DNA of 64,000 nt from Cavia porcellus (Eukaryota; Chordata; Mammalia; Rodentia; Caviidae). Under the pieces are notes generated by a model. That model was not told the origin of the DNA, ran no database searches, and saw nothing but the letters and a program-made list of their open reading frames with translations. The translations under genes were made by a program, and so were the position numbers. The stretch covers positions 26,556,532 through 26,620,531 of the forward strand of contig NW_026947503.1 of assembly GCF_034190915.1 (NCBI RefSeq), given 5' to 3'. The stretch's first letter is position 1, and each line of letters opens with the position of its first letter. Shown here piece after piece: positions 11,556 to 24,430 of the stretch.

Positions 11556-11942
11556 TGTGATGATTGATTCATTGTGTAAACTTGAGAAGTTTAGAAATGT
11601 AAGTAAGTGACTCAGCAAAGGTCCAAGGTCGTCATTTTTTAAAAACCCTCCGTCTGTGCAAAAGGAGGGCACATAGATGATGTGAATGCTATACCACCGT
11701 AGGGCAGGTACCCTGCTTACAATGTAAGGGCAGAAAAGAGGCTTGCTCTTTCCACTTTTTGCTTTTGTTGTTTTTGCTGTCTTTTAGCACCTTGAACTAT
11801 TGCCCTTGTCATGCTACCTACCCTGCCTTGCAGCCAGCTGATTAGGAACTGAAACCTCCACAAACCGTGAGCTAAATAAACTCTCCTCCTTTAACTTTAC
11901 GGGTGGTATTGTATCTCAGCAATGAGTGACAGAAAAGTAACC
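11556..11942 (+). mobile_element. Solo LTR, MaLR/ERVL-like, family shared with 33266-33618
   Basis: Starts 'tgatgattgattcattgtgt' and ends 'gagtgacagaaaagtaacc'. The 3' part has the conserved 'aactgaaacctccacaaacc' and 'gtgagctaaataaact' (polyadenylation signal) blocks. A second member lies in reverse at 33266-33618 with the same blocks. No internal region is attached. Confidence 0.7.
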
Positions 11943-12618
11943 AAGGCATTCCTGAACATAAGGAGGTTGAGAAAGGGACAAAGGAGAAAATCTGACTGAA
12001 TGGTATCTTTTAAGGAAAATGTAGCAAGAGACAGTATGACAGGAACAGAGAAGGAAGGAAGGATAAACAGACAACCATGTCCTGGGAGTGAAGGAAAGTT
12101 TTGGTTAAAAAAGCAGTGAAAAGAGCAAAGAATGAGAAGCTTTAATCTATGGACTGAGCTGAGTTGTCCCCAGTGATCACAATACAGGTTGCACAGTGAA
12201 ATTTCTGACAGAAAGCAGGTCACAGAAAGGTGAAGGGATGAATGATGGATGAGAAGCACATGCCTTGGCTGGGAAGGCAGAGAGAAGTGAAGTGCTACAC
12301 TGAGTTTTAAACGATATTGCAATTTTAAAAGTGGAAAAGATGCACCAGTCTAATTTACAAGGAAAGAGGAAGAGGGAACCTTCACTAATTAACTGAGGAA
12401 ATATAAAAAATGCCCCATCGGAAAAATTAAAAACGACATATCTCATTGTATGTTGCAATATCTCTAGTTCTTGCCACAGTACTTAGAACAAAATAGATTT
12501 TCAGTAAAAAAAAAGAAAAAAAGCAAGCCATCAATATTATTTATTGTGAGCTATTAAATAGATTTTGGGAAAATTATTTAAAAGTAAAATGGCTAATGAC
12601 TTAAAGAAAATTCTAAAT

Positions 12619-12810
12619 TGATATGGTAGCACATGCTGATAATCCTAGCACTCGACAAGCTGAGGCAGGAGGACGGCAAGTTCAAGGCCAGCCTCAGCAA
12701 TTTAGCAACATGGCAAGATTCTGTCTCAAAATCAAATTTAAAAGAACTAGTGATGTGGCTCATGTAGATGATGAGTGCCCTGATTCAATTCACAGCAACA
12801 TTAAAAATAA
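12619..12810 (+). repeat. B1-dID composite SINE
   Basis: B1 part: 'tggtagcacatgctgataat', 'agctgaggcaggaggacggc', 'gttcaaggccagcctcagca', 'ctgtctcaaaatc'. Following ID part: 'agtgatgtggctcatgtaga' and a decayed B box 'gattcaattc'. Sense orientation relative to the + strand. Confidence 0.8.
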
Positions 12811-14530
12811 TTCTACCAGTGAACAAAAGGAGACATCCTTGTTTAAATACCATTAAGCACTGACATATTTTCTGTCTAAATATCAAATAATTCAAAGGTC
12901 TGTTTTAAAAGAAAATGTTTATTATATAATAACAGGAAAAGAAAAATTTCAGATGAATACCTTCTCTTATACATCAAACCTCTATGCAAACTGTAAATTT
13001 AAAATCATTTTCTTAATGAAGCAATTTCACAGTGTGAACATACCTTTTAAAATCATTTAATATTTTTATGAAGAATGCTACCTAAAATTGTACAAATGTT
13101 GAAAAGAAGTTATTAAATAGCTCAGATTACCAATTTTTAATAAGCATAATAACTTTAAATAAACTCAAGTTTTAGTGAAAATTATTATTGACTCTTGATA
13201 AAAGATATTACTAAGCCAAATTTCCAATGTATTTGAAAAGTTTATCTCGGAATTCCTGTTTTAAAACTCCTATATACAAGTTTCTCAAATAGAAGTATGA
13301 ATCTAATACTGAATTATGAACAGATGAAAATAAATAAAAATGATTTAATCAATTTTAAGCTAGAAATTAAAACCAACAGTATGAATCATGATGTTAATAT
13401 TTATACTGGCTGTAACAGGGATATATATATATAAATGTATATATATATATGACTCAATTAAAAACATTATATTCTCCATCTTGTAAACTTCATCACTGAT
13501 GAAGAGATTATATTCAGAAATAATTTACTTTTAATAATTATAGTATAAACTTGTGGAAAGAGATAAAAATGAATGAAATCCCATGCATCTGATTTTTTGC
13601 TTCAGAATAAATATAGAAAATAAGAAATATACAAAATATTTACAATACAGCTTATGCATAGAAAATTATAGCATAGAACTTTGTAATTATTTATATACAA
13701 CCAATTAAAGTATTATTAAGAGAGAAAATCCTTTGCTTGGCAAAAATTCCTCTCCATAAGTACCTAGTATAATTGCACAGGACAGGACACATTAGATCAA
13801 TTCACTTCATGCCCAAATCATTATATCCTCACAGAGGAAAGTACGTAAGGAAAAACAGTCTTAAAATAAATGTCATTAGTAAGATAATTTTAAGCCTCAG
13901 TTCTTAGCTTCTCTACCAAACTGTGTGTGCATATTTTCCCTTGGATAAATCATTCATTCTCAAGGAATAGAAATCTTAAATCTTGTAAAATCCTGTTTAT
14001 TTGAACTCTTGTGAGGTTTCTCTAGGGTTAAAGACAGAGCTGTAGTATTTTTCTCTTAATGTAAATGTTTAAAACTTAATGAACTGAAAGGTTTAAGGCC
14101 TAAAATTACATTTTCAAAATCAAACGTAAAAATAATGATAATGTTTCAGTTTTTAGTCTAATATTCTTGAAACTATCCTGAGTAGACTGTTGTACAATAA
14201 ACATCACAGATCACTAAAACAGCCATTCTCATATAAATGAAGCTAAAACAAAGAATAACAAAAAGAAAAGCATGATTCCTGTAACACTGGGCATAAAGAT
14301 CAGAAATAATGTACATATTTTTTAAGAAACTCTGAATCTTGTAATCTGAAAACTACATCTAAGATAACATGCAATATATTAACTACTATTAATTTTCTCC
14401 TTTTAAAAAAATTCTGTATTGTTTCTATTCTTTTTTTATTTTGTTGTTAAAATACAAAAAAAGTAACGGCAAATAGTTGAAACTTGTGCCTCAGCACACT
14501 AATAATTAGGGAAATAAACATCAAAACACA
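12811..14530. other. A+T-rich intron, no recognised element
   Basis: Only an (AT)n run at 13421-13450 and short A-runs stand out. No exon-like or protein-like segment is visible on either strand. Confidence 0.5.
13421..13450 (+). repeat. (AT)n microsatellite
   Basis: Two atatatatat runs separated by 'ataaatgt'. Confidence 0.9.
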
Positions 14531-14662
14531 GTTGGGTACAGTGGCACACCCCTGTAATCCCAGCACTCTAGAGGCTGGGCAAGAAGATCCCTCAGAGTTC
14601 AAATACCTAAGTGATTTCAAGGCCAGCCTGCCCTAATAGTGAGAACCAGTCTCAAAACATAA
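14531..14662 (+). repeat. B1 SINE
   Basis: 'gttgggtacagtggcacacc', 'cctgtaatcccagcactcta', 'tttcaaggccagcctgccct', 'gagaaccagtctcaaaac': an intact B1 layout with RNA polymerase III A- and B-box positions. Confidence 0.88.
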
Positions 14663-14664
14663 GG

Positions 14665-15370
14665 AATTAATTCAAAACCACAGTGAGATACTTTGCACCT
14701 ATTTCAGATGTCTTTTTATTTTTTTAAAAAATGAATACATTTTTTTAAAAGGCCAAAACAAACAAAAAAACAAGTACCAGGCATGATGGCACATTCCTGT
14801 GATCCCAGCACTTGGGAGGCTGAGGCAGGACTGCTGAGTTCAAGGCCAGCCTGGGCTATATAGTGACCTCAAGGCCAACATGAATGACACAGCAAGGCCC
14901 TGGCTCAAAAGATAAATACATACAGAAAAAGTATTTGTGTGGAGGAATTGAGGTCACTGGATGTTGTTAGTTGGGACTATGACATGGTGCAGTAACTAGA
15001 AAACACTATGACAGCTGCTCAGAAAATTAAACATAGAATTACATACATTTCAATAATTCCAACCCTAAGTATAAATCTGAGAGGACTGATAGCAAGGACT
15101 TGAACAGATATTTACATACCAATATTTATAACATCATCATTCGCAATAGCCAAGAGGCAGAAAGGTCTACAAGTGGTTAAATGGATAAATAAAACGTGGG
15201 GCATCATGGAGGATTATTCACTGTTACGAAGAAAGAAAATCCTGACCCAAGCTATAACATGAATAAACCCTGAAAACACTATGCTAAGGAAATAAGTCAG
15301 ATACATATTTGATTCCACTTATATAAAATATCTATATTACTCAAATTCAGAGAAAGAAACTAGAAGTGGG
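14665..15370 (+). mobile_element. Old L1 LINE ORF2 3' part, split by a B1
   Basis: 'ccacagtgagatactttgca' with 'cctatttcagatgtc' before the SINE, and 'cattcgcaatagccaagagg', 'aagtggttaaatggataaat', 'tgctaaggaaataagtcag' after it, are standard L1 ORF2-end landmarks in sense on the + strand. Antisense to WDR7. Confidence 0.8.
14775..14911 (+). repeat. B1 SINE with internal duplication
   Basis: 'taccaggcatgatggcacat', 'cccagcacttgggaggctga', then 'caaggccagcctgggctata' followed about 30 nt later by 'cctcaaggccaacatgaatg'. The second block is the rodent B1 internal duplication. It sits inside the L1. Confidence 0.88.
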
Positions 15371-16980
15371 TACATTTCCAGTTCCAACTGACAAGAATCT
15401 GTATGCCTTACTTTAAATCATAAACTGTTTCTAATCCTTTTCAAACTTTGAATACATGACACCAAATTAAAGTCAGTGCCGAGTAAAAATCAGTAAACAC
15501 TTTAAAAGCTTTCTGTATAAATACAATTGTAATATTCATATTGCTGGTTCCCTAGGCTTGAGATTAAATATAGAATATACAAATCTAAAGCATGTAGAAA
15601 TCTAGTTATTAAAGTTTTCTATTCATATTCTATCAGCAGATATCCAAATGTTAAGGAAAACTACACTTAACTTCCCCAAACCATGTAAAAATTTAGAGGT
15701 GGTAGGTGGGGCCAACTATATTATTTCACAAACTGTATAGTAGCTAGATTTAAAATTCTGAGCTACATACCCCTATTTTAGTGTAAAAGACCTAAGAACT
15801 TAAATAAGAATCAAAGATAATGCTCATAAGTATAAAGAAGTATAAGGCAAGCAAAATAAAAATATGATGATAAAAAAATTTTAACTACATTCCTATGCTG
15901 AAAATGTAGCTTATATCCTTAGAATTAATATAACCCACAATATTCTTTTGTATATCATCATCATAGCACAGTGCTTTTGGAATATACTTTTTATATACAA
16001 AAACAGATATTAAGATGAAATGCTTCATTACCCATTTCAAATTTTTGTCTGAATACAGACTTACTAGGTTCTTTGCTCTACCTTGATACATAGCTATCCC
16101 ACAGGACAACAGCCTGCCAATCCTTAATGTCCTTCTATTTTTAAACACAAATCAAATTGTTCACTTAAAATGAGTAACTTTGTCATGAATTTCATCTTAA
16201 TAAAAAATCAAACTATTTCAATATCTGAACCAATTATTAAACTATTTTTCACTTACTTTTTTCCTTTGTGCTTGTTTTTAAATCTACTATTAATGATTTG
16301 ATAAAGTGGCATTTTAATATACTAATCAAATTAGAGGTTATAAAACTTGTTTAAAATTTTACAATAGCAAATTGTTAAGCAGATTCCGCATGTGACATTT
16401 TTACCTAAATTTGTTGGTGATTACAGCTGATGAGAAACATTAATAAATCCAATAACATTTTTCTACACAGCCATTTTGAAATGTCAACCATTGCTAATCA
16501 ATAGGCTTCTTTTGTGACTGGTCACAATGGCTCACAAAATGGTCACAATGACTAATTTTGAGATCTCTTTACAGGTCATACTCATAAAAAGCTTGATCCA
16601 AATAACTACCAATTCTATGTATTTATGCTTCTTGACCAAGGAAGGAACCAATTATATTAATGGCCATAGCTCCACTTTGTTTTTCTAATGCAAATGATTA
16701 AAATGTGATCTTCTTTTAGATTAACACTCTTAAATTAAATTGCATCTTAACTGCACTGACATCTGTCATTCAAACAGATGTCAACTTATAAACTTGACAA
16801 AGGATAAATTGTTTATGTAAATTTGTTGTGGGACAGATGTTTATTAGTCACAATTCTGAGACATCACTTTTGAGTGTATAATAGTGGGAATTTGGTTGTT
16901 ATTAAACTATAGTAATTCACAAAAGAACACAATAATAATTTTTATAATCTTGTTAAAGATAATACATAAGATTATAGCTT

Positions 16981-17150
16981 ATTAAAATTTCTATAAAATA
17001 GTCTCACTAAAAATTCTATAATCTTAGTCTATTCTATAGAATATATTCCATAATTTTATTCTATTCTATAGAATATATTCTATAATTTTAATAAAGATTA
17101 TATAATCTTATTAAAATTTCTATAAAATAATTTCACTAAAAATTCTATTG
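16981..17150 (+). repeat. Nested A+T-rich direct repeats with palindromic core
   Basis: The outer pair 'attaaaatttctataaaata' plus 'ctcactaaaaattctat' type sequence is at 16981-17020 and 17110-17150. Between them are two tandem 32-nt units, 'ctattctatagaatatattc' onwards, starting at 17029 and 17061. The core attctatagaat is a perfect palindrome. Confidence 0.9.
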
Positions 17151-17592
17151 AAACTTTTAACTTGAAACTTTATGCTAACATAAAATTTCCATTGGCAACT
17201 GAGTAAAACCAGTGCCTTAGACATTTTAGATGAATGGCTTCTTTCAAAAATGGAAATTATTACAAAGACCTAAAACATAATGATCACTTCTATTTGTATT
17301 ATCTTCTTTTACTTATAGCTTTATGGAAAAGAGATGAAGAGAGCTACAGGAAAGAATGAATATTTTCATATTTAGCATTTGAGGAGATTAAATGTTTCAG
17401 ATATCAAAAGAGTACATACATACGTGGTTGTTTTCATACAATAGCTATTGCTGGATATGGTAGATGGTTTTCAAGGAGTAATTAAACGCGAATTAAAAGC
17501 TTCTTTGATCTCCATATGACTGACTGGTGAGGGAATCACATCCCAAAATGTGTGCTGACAGGATCTTCCCTAACTGTCTGAAATGAGGCCCA

Positions 17593-17669
17593 GCAGGAGC
17601 CCTGTCCAGGGGCTGACTCCTGCTCCTCCGCGCCCCCAGCCCGGCATTGTCTGCAATAGCGGGCTGGGG
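17593..17669. other. Two adjacent GC-rich hairpins
   Basis: Hairpin 1 (17593-17623): gcaggag pairs with ctcctgc (7 bp), with an inner ccct/aggg stem around a gtcc loop. Hairpin 2 (17634-17669): ccccagcccg pairs perfectly with cgggctgggg (10 bp), then a 2x2 internal loop, attg/caat and a tctg loop. It is the most G+C-rich spot in a long A+T-rich stretch and includes CpG. It may be a decayed palindromic element, a conserved regulatory site or a small structured RNA segment. It is too short for a typical pre-miRNA. Confidence 0.6.
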
Positions 17670-19307
17670 ATAGTTAGTTGGAAGTGGCAGATGGTTTCAT
17701 TTGTTGTATATTTTCACTCTTCAACATAATTTAGGTGAATCCTGCCCACAGATGAGAGGAAAATACTATTACTGCACCTGTCACTTTTACTTCAAATAGA
17801 ACTCGAGCTCACAAACAGCAAGAAAAATTTTTAAAAATGAACTTGTTAAGCTTGACGTTAGCCTCTGAACAGTGCTGAGAAGATGAAAAGACAATCCTAT
17901 AGATAACTACATGAAACTTTCAATTAGTCTTCACTTTTGTTAGTCTTTCTTCCTTTCCTGGTCCTTAAAATTAAACTCATAAAGCTTTAAAGAAATCAAT
18001 TCATACTTGAAGAAAATTATTCTCAAAAAGTATAAACTTAAAATGTGCAAGATCTTTCACTTGCCTCATGGTTATATACAATCAAATACAAATATCTAAA
18101 TATTAAGAAGTATCAAAGTATTAATACCAGAGACCCCTAAGTTCTGATTTTTCTTTCTCAAATCAAGCTTTCTTAAAGTGATATTTTAAAATAAAATATA
18201 ATGGGAATATACATATATCTACCTATCTTACTATGCCTTTTTTCAATTTTAGAAAGAGTAACTAAAGATTTAATTTTAATTTAAGAATTTTAATATTCTT
18301 AAATGTGACATATGTAAATATCTGATAAAAATTGTAACATGCAAAATCAGCAATATTAGTTTTTACATGCTGTTGAGATATGCATACAATTCAATACACA
18401 TGGGCAGATATTTACATCTGCACTATCATATGACAATCCAGGCAATAAGTTACTTTTCAGGTAACCCTGAAATTCTGAGGATGACCACTGCTCCTGGTTG
18501 CTAAATTAAAAATTACGTATCTCCACAGCAACTCAAAGGATTTCAAGAATGATTTGAAAATTCTTTATAAATTTCTGTTTTATGCACAATGTCACAAATG
18601 TTGAATTTGTTACCTTAAATCTCCACATCCATAAATGCAATGTATTCTGATTTCCACAAAGTACCTGAAAAACTCTTTTGGAATATTATTCTGAATAAAA
18701 TGGAGAAATTTGAATTGGGTAACACTGCAAGGAGGTGATTGTCAGTTCAGTTATAAAAAAAAAAAATCACTCACACCTTGAAGGGACATCAGGGCTGGTG
18801 GACTATATGGAGAAGCTCTCTACCCATGTGGGGTCCAACCTGCAATTAAGTAGTTTACACAAGTAACACCAAAGGCTTGTTCATCGCATTCACAGAAGAC
18901 ATCAAGAATGGAAGGATAACTTGTGTACTGGATGGAAAAGATTCCTAATCTAGATGATGAATTGAATATAACAAGATATAAACAAAAAAGGATAAACTGC
19001 AAGTCCTATTTCTTAATTAGGATGACTTGAATTAACAGTACTGCATGTAAAAATTGACAGTTTAGGAAACTGGTACAGGATGTTGTCTGTAGAAATCCAA
19101 TTTAATAGAATTACAGCATCCAGACAAAGGAAAGCAATAGGTCTACACTGTACACACTGGTTTGCTAGCCTGGTTCATTCTGGGTGTCAAATTCTAGGGA
19201 ATATCACAAAGAAATTGATTAAGCACAGAACAGAAAAGGGTCTGGAAACTAGATCATAAGAGATGTTATTAAAGGACACAGAGAAAAATTGGAAAGAAAA
19301 CCATGCT

Positions 19308-19470
19308 CTTCCTCCTTCCCTCCCTCCCTTCTTCTCTCTGTCTCTCCCTTTCTCTCTCTTTCTCTTGTTCTCGCTGTCTCATTCTCTCTCTCTCTTTCTG
19401 CCTGTCCATCTGTCTCTCTGCCTCACTCTGTCCCTGTCTGTCTGTTTCCTTTTCTCTCTTTTTTTCTCCA
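19308..19470 (+). repeat. Polypyrimidine (CTCT/CTTT) low-complexity tract
   Basis: About 160 nt of almost pure C/T with tctctctctctc runs and tgtctgtct parts. The WDR7 transcript therefore carries a long GA-rich tract here. Confidence 0.95.
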
Positions 19471-20082
19471 ATACCTAGTAAGTAATCGCAATTTTCTGTT
19501 GAATGAAAAAGAAAAATCATACAAGTAGGATTATATCAGGCATGTAGCCAACATACTCCATCAACATTTTTATCCTTTTCTGTTTAACAAGAAACCCTGC
19601 ATTACAGTAATACATAGCACAGGACGTAAAAACAGCTACTTTCCTAAGCAATATGCTGACCACAGAGAAGACCTATATTCTTTGATAGAGGAACTCTGTC
19701 TGCTTCACACTCCCTCCAAAGATAATGTAAGTCAGCACACTGACAGTGTTAGTTCAAAAGCTCTTCCCAGGTCTTTCTACCTCCACCCTAAAGGCAGCTT
19801 CTCAACTGTAGGTTTTATTTATTAGATACTCCATAGAATGTGTCAGTAGAAAATACAAGGGGCTTATTAGTGTTCACATTTAATAAAATGATCTGTTCTT
19901 TATACTTCTAAGTGGTACTAATCATATTTTATATACACAGATAAAATATTTTACATATATATGATAGATATTTCCTGCATCTTAGTTCAGATTTTTTGTA
20001 TCTTTTTAACTTACATTTCCTTCATTTAATTAACTCATCTTTATTCAGGATATATAGTTATAAACAGAAGAATGAATAAATA

Positions 20083-20165
20083 AAAGGAAGAAAGAGAGAC
20101 AGCAAAAGAAAAGAGAAGGAAAGAAAGGCAGAGGAGGAGGGAGGAAAGGAGGAAAGAAAAAGAAT
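20083..20165 (+). repeat. Polypurine (GGAA/GAGG) tract
   Basis: About 80 nt of nearly pure A/G such as ggaggagggaggaaaggagg. It is the strand opposite in sense to the tract 0.7 kb upstream. Confidence 0.92.
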
Positions 20166-20871
20166 ATGCTCAGTTGATTTTTACTCTATTTAAAACTGAC
20201 ATGAGGAGAAAAGACATTTAGGCTCGTGACTATCTCCACTTCATATATTAAGTATTTCTTTTCATTTGTGATTAAAAATTTTGAATTAAGGATAAAAGTC
20301 TTTGTGTTCAACAGTTAATATCTACCTAAGAAATCATGAAGAAATTTAGGATGCTAATAAATTTAATTATTTCTGTGTAGTAAAAATGACTATAAAGTAT
20401 CAGGCAAAAGGATTCTTCAAAACTTCACATCTGGTTTAAAATCTGTTTTTCCCCTTTAACGTGGTTTGCACAGTAAAAGTAATCATTCACAGGTGTGACA
20501 TAAAGTCTGTGAATTATGAGACACTGTTGTCATTACTTTTGTGAATTACAACTTTCGGTCATACAGGTATGATATCAATTATAAAGGCAATTCATGTAAT
20601 ATACAGATATATAATAGTGTGCCACAATCTAATGTAATTCATTCTTATCAGTGAGATATTATCACACAGCTCACAAAAGGCTAAACTTCAGTTCATCCTG
20701 AAGGTTATTCACTTACAGGGAAAGCCACCCCTCCCCACCCCAAATGCTATGGTTAGTAACTATTCCCCAAAAATTTCTGGTTTTTTCCTAGCAAAAAGTA
20801 TACATAAAATTAAACGTAATTCTTTATAATTCTATGTTGTGTATTTGTGGGTATATTACTTGTGCAGTTTT

Positions 20872-20990
20872 TTTTAAATTTTTTTTTGTCTTTTTCCTTT
20901 TTTATCAGTACCAGGGATCGAACCCACGACTGCCTGCTTGCAAGGCAGGCGCTTATGCCGCTGAGCTAAATCTCCAGGCCCTCACACGCC
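20872..20990 (-). repeat. Young ID SINE, antisense, with perfect 15-nt target-site duplication
   Basis: The minus strand has an intact A box tagctcagcgg and B box gggttcgatccc, and a tail of the 'actgataaaaaaggaaaaag' type. The duplication tacttgtgcagtttt is at 20857-20871 and 20991-21005. It is nearly identical to the 42380-42476 copy, so the subfamily was recently active. Confidence 0.95.
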
Positions 20991-21274
20991 TACTTGTGCA
21001 GTTTTGTATGAACACCAAATAGAAATTCTAATTTGTCTAAAAATATAAATAAAATTACTTTAATATTGAATATCTGTGTTTATTAAGAAAACCGTAAGTA
21101 TTTTTCCCCCTTAAATATTTCCTGTGCAATAGGAAAAAATTAAACAATTAAAATAGAAGTTTCTATACCACACAGAAAGAAAATGATATGTCACAGTGAA
21201 CATATTTCTTTTTTGTTTTGTAAAGATTTTTAAATGGCTTTAAATAAATTACTGCTTTACTAAAACCATAAAAT

Positions 21275-21470
21275 CTAGGGGCAGGTTGTCTAGGTTTACA
21301 CTCCAGCTTTACACTTTTCTACCTGTGGACTTTATGTGCCTTATTTTCCTTTACTATAAAACAGAAGTGATAATAAGGACTTATCATACGAGTTGTTGTG
21401 AAGATTAAATAGAACCTAGAGAACAATCTGACACAAATTATTCAATAAATGCTAGTAAGTCATTATGATG
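21275..21470 (+). repeat. MIR SINE (ancient)
   Basis: MIR order is recognisable: 'ttgtctaggtttacactcca', 'acctgtggactttatgtgcc', 'tataaaacagaagtgataat', 'ttgttgtgaagattaaatag' and 'caataaatgctagtaa'. Confidence 0.75.
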
Positions 21471-21839
21471 GTGTCACAATTTTTAAAATACTGTTTGCTA
21501 AGACTGCATTCATTACTATTGCTCAACCCCCTAAATGGTATTACATGCAAACAGCCTAAATAAACACAAAACAAAAGTACTTTTACTGGAAAATATCATG
21601 AAGAAAGATTCAGGGCCAACGCAACAGATTAAAGTAATTTAAGTCACAGTATATGTGATGACTTTATACTTAATTCATTTAAATTCAAAACAAGTTCTTG
21701 GGCAAAATACATGAATACTAAGTAGATCTGCAATTATAAAGGTCTAAACCTTTTTTTAAAGAAAAAAGAAACTAAATACTTAAGTGCTACGTAATAGCCA
21801 TCGTTTGTCCTTGCTCTTGTGTTTTTTCACTTTTTCTCA

Positions 21840-22400
21840 GGCAAGATTCCTCAGGCCAGGTCTGCAAACAAATAAACCTGAACCTATCAAATCTGGATGG
21901 GTATCTCAGTTTCCACTGGACAACTAAAAGCGTGTTTTCTTAGAGGTAAAGCTGACTGCATCTGCTCACAAGAACACAATATGATGCCATACTCCGCAGT
22001 GGCGTGCGTCTAAATGTCAGGCTTCCTGGACAAACTATATTTCTTGCTTTTTGGCTTCTCTCTCCATATGAGTTATCTTCTTTCTCCTGCAGCCTACCAA
22101 CCCAGAAGCTTCTCTTGGACAATGGTTACACTGGTATCTCTAGCTCCAAGAAGACACCAAGAGACCAGCATTCATTAATAGGGCCAAGCCCACCAGGATA
22201 AAGAGAACACAGAGAGGGCAGAAAATGTGACTAAAGACCCATGACCAAACAGGGACTCTCACCCCGGCCAGAAACCAGGACCGTCATCCACAAGTACATC
22301 TCCACTAGCTAATGCAAAGGTCAATGAGGAATGCAGAAAGGGCCCTGCTCAGAGTTAGACGAGCCTAGGGCTTTGCTTAAATGACCCATGACAGCACATA
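21840..22400. other. Moderately G+C-rich intron segment, unidentified
   Basis: Richer in C/G than its surroundings, with short open frames on both strands (about 60 codons) that resemble no known protein. It may be a decayed repeat. Confidence 0.35.
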
Positions 22401-22679
22401 CTGTTACAAGATATATTTGATCCAGCTATTTTTTCCTATCTTCTCTCAGTTAAATCCTATATTATCCTTTCCTTAGTTCTGAAAATGTTTTCAAAGAGAA
22501 AAAGACAAAATGAAAGTCAACACTGACTAATTCAGTAAACTTATGCTCATAAATATTGTCTAAGTCTAATTTTCACAATATCAAAAGGCTTTTACTCAGG
22601 AAATAAGTCTATCTAGCCTCACTAATCTGTTCACATACTTTTGAGCCATTGAATATCCACTAAGGAGAAGAGGGGTGTT

Positions 22680-23060
22680 AAGGAGCTATATGCCATATAG
22701 CATAGGAAGCACACAGTAAATACATAATATATAGTACACACAGAGTGCTTGTGAATCATAACTAAATAATTCAGTTAATAAACATTTAATAATAAGCCAT
22801 GCAAGGCATTGCTTCCATGTTAGAAATACAAAGAGGTAAAAGACATATTTCCCATGATTCCAGAAGGCAAGTGAAATGATAACAATAATGTAAGAGGTGT
22901 ATCAATGCTACTAAATACTATTTTACATAGCAGCAAGAGTGAATATAATGAACTAGAAGACCTTACACAAGGGAAGTCTAATAGGGCTTCATGAAGATGA
23001 TACTCAATCTTGTTTTGAAGAAAACTCTTAGAAGTTAACCCCACATGTGAGAAAGCTGAC
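22680..23060 (+). repeat. L2-like ancient LINE fragment
   Basis: 'agttaataaacatttaataa', 'caaggcattgcttccatgtt' and 'gggcttcatgaagatgatac' follow the order typical of L2 3' regions, heavily mutated. Confidence 0.45.
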
Positions 23061-23531
23061 AGTATATACAGTCAAATAGGGAGACATACAAGGTATGCAT
23101 CATGAGATAGAAGGCTACTTACTTTGGCATTGCTCTCCCAGCTGATGATGCTAAAGACAGTCCTTGAAGGGCCCAAAGTACCTCACTAAAGTGTCTGGAT
23201 CTTCTACCACAGCCAATGGGGAACCAGTAAGTAGCAGTTACTGAGAGTAAAAGGTAATGAACTGATTACTGAAACTCTCATCTTAGTGGAAGACACAAAT
23301 TGGGCAAGAGAATGGAGACAGGGAGATGGTTGAAAGAGAAATTAATAATAATCCAAAGAATAAAACAAACTCCCATAATCCAAAGAAAAAATAAACTCCT
23401 GGACACAGGACTTCTCTATAGCATATTTTACAAAACCTGGCATCAACTACATGTATTCATTGTTGATTAGAATATGTTCTCAGTTTCTAGTCTGTATATT
23501 AAGTAATTAACCATACCAGGAGTAATGCCTT

Positions 23532-23677
23532 TAGGCTGGGTGTGATGGTGCACACCTGTAATCCCAGCACTAAGGGAAGCTGAGGCAAAGGATCACTGGG
23601 AGTTTAAGGCCAGCCTGGGCTCCATGATGAATCAAGAACAGCCTGAACTACATGGTGAGACTGTCTCAAGAAAAAAA
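23532..23677 (+). repeat. B1 SINE with internal duplication
   Basis: 'aggctgggtgtgatggtgca', 'cacctgtaatcccagcacta', 'aaggccagcctgggctccat', then the duplicated 'caagaacagcctgaactaca' and 'ctgtctcaag'. Confidence 0.9.
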
Positions 23678-24056
23678 CAGTCGTGGCTTTCACTGTGGTA
23701 TAAATATAAAAATAGATGAACTTTAGAAAATAAACTTATTTAAAACTTTGTATTTAAGTATTTACAAGACTATCAGGCAAAAGGAAGACATGAATCTCAT
23801 ACTTAGGAGAGATGCTTAGGTTATAGATACAGATTTTGAAAATCATTAGCACGCATTTGGTAGCTGAAACCAAAGAACAAAGAAAATAAATCACCAAGAG
23901 AGGAAGTATGAGGAAATAAAATGCTTGTCACTTTTATACTTTCATACTTGTCATATTTTAAAATTCACATCAGAAACTTTCAAAAACAACATTTAGGCAT
24001 ATCTTACATTTCCTATAAATGTACAACTAAAACCAAACATTAACTATTAAATATCT

Positions 24057-24136
24057 TGGGTGGGATGTAGTTCAGTGACAGAGTGCCTGCCTAGCATGCT
24101 CAGAGCCCTTGGCTTATTCTCCAGAAATGAAAAATA
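24057..24136 (+). repeat. Old ID SINE
   Basis: 'gggatgtagttcagtgacag' (A box) and 'gtgcctgcctagcatgctca' are clear; the B box is decayed. Confidence 0.75.
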
Positions 24137-24430
24137 TAGTTACATCTTCTTCCTCCAGTCTAAAAAAGAAAATATCAAAAGAAAATTTCTTGAAATGACA
24201 TAATTCACTGAAAGAAATCTATTTGTATATAAATTATGTGGGGATCAATTACAGTTCCTGTATTTTATAATTATCCAAGGGCCTTAGTATAGTAAATTTA
24301 TATGTTTTGTAGTAGCTAACATGCGAAGTCAAGAGCAAGGGTGTGATAACAATTCAGAAAATGAGATTTAAAATTAATGGCGACCTGGAACTACTTCTAA
24401 AGTTTATAAATTAAAAATTAAGAAATGTAA

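Larger units (their letters stand above)
15371..19300. other. Long A+T-rich intron segment with a few structured spots
   Basis: No transposon I can name. Two spots are listed separately: nested repeats at 16981-17150 and GC-rich hairpins at 17593-17669. The rest looks single-copy. Confidence 0.5.

Noticed and set aside
11897..12322. 141-codon minus-strand frame
   Set aside because: Begins in unassigned DNA and runs into the antisense of an LTR; a shadow, not a gene.
19263..19528. Ser/Leu-rich and Arg/Glu-rich frames on both strands
   Set aside because: Direct products of the CT/GA low-complexity tract.
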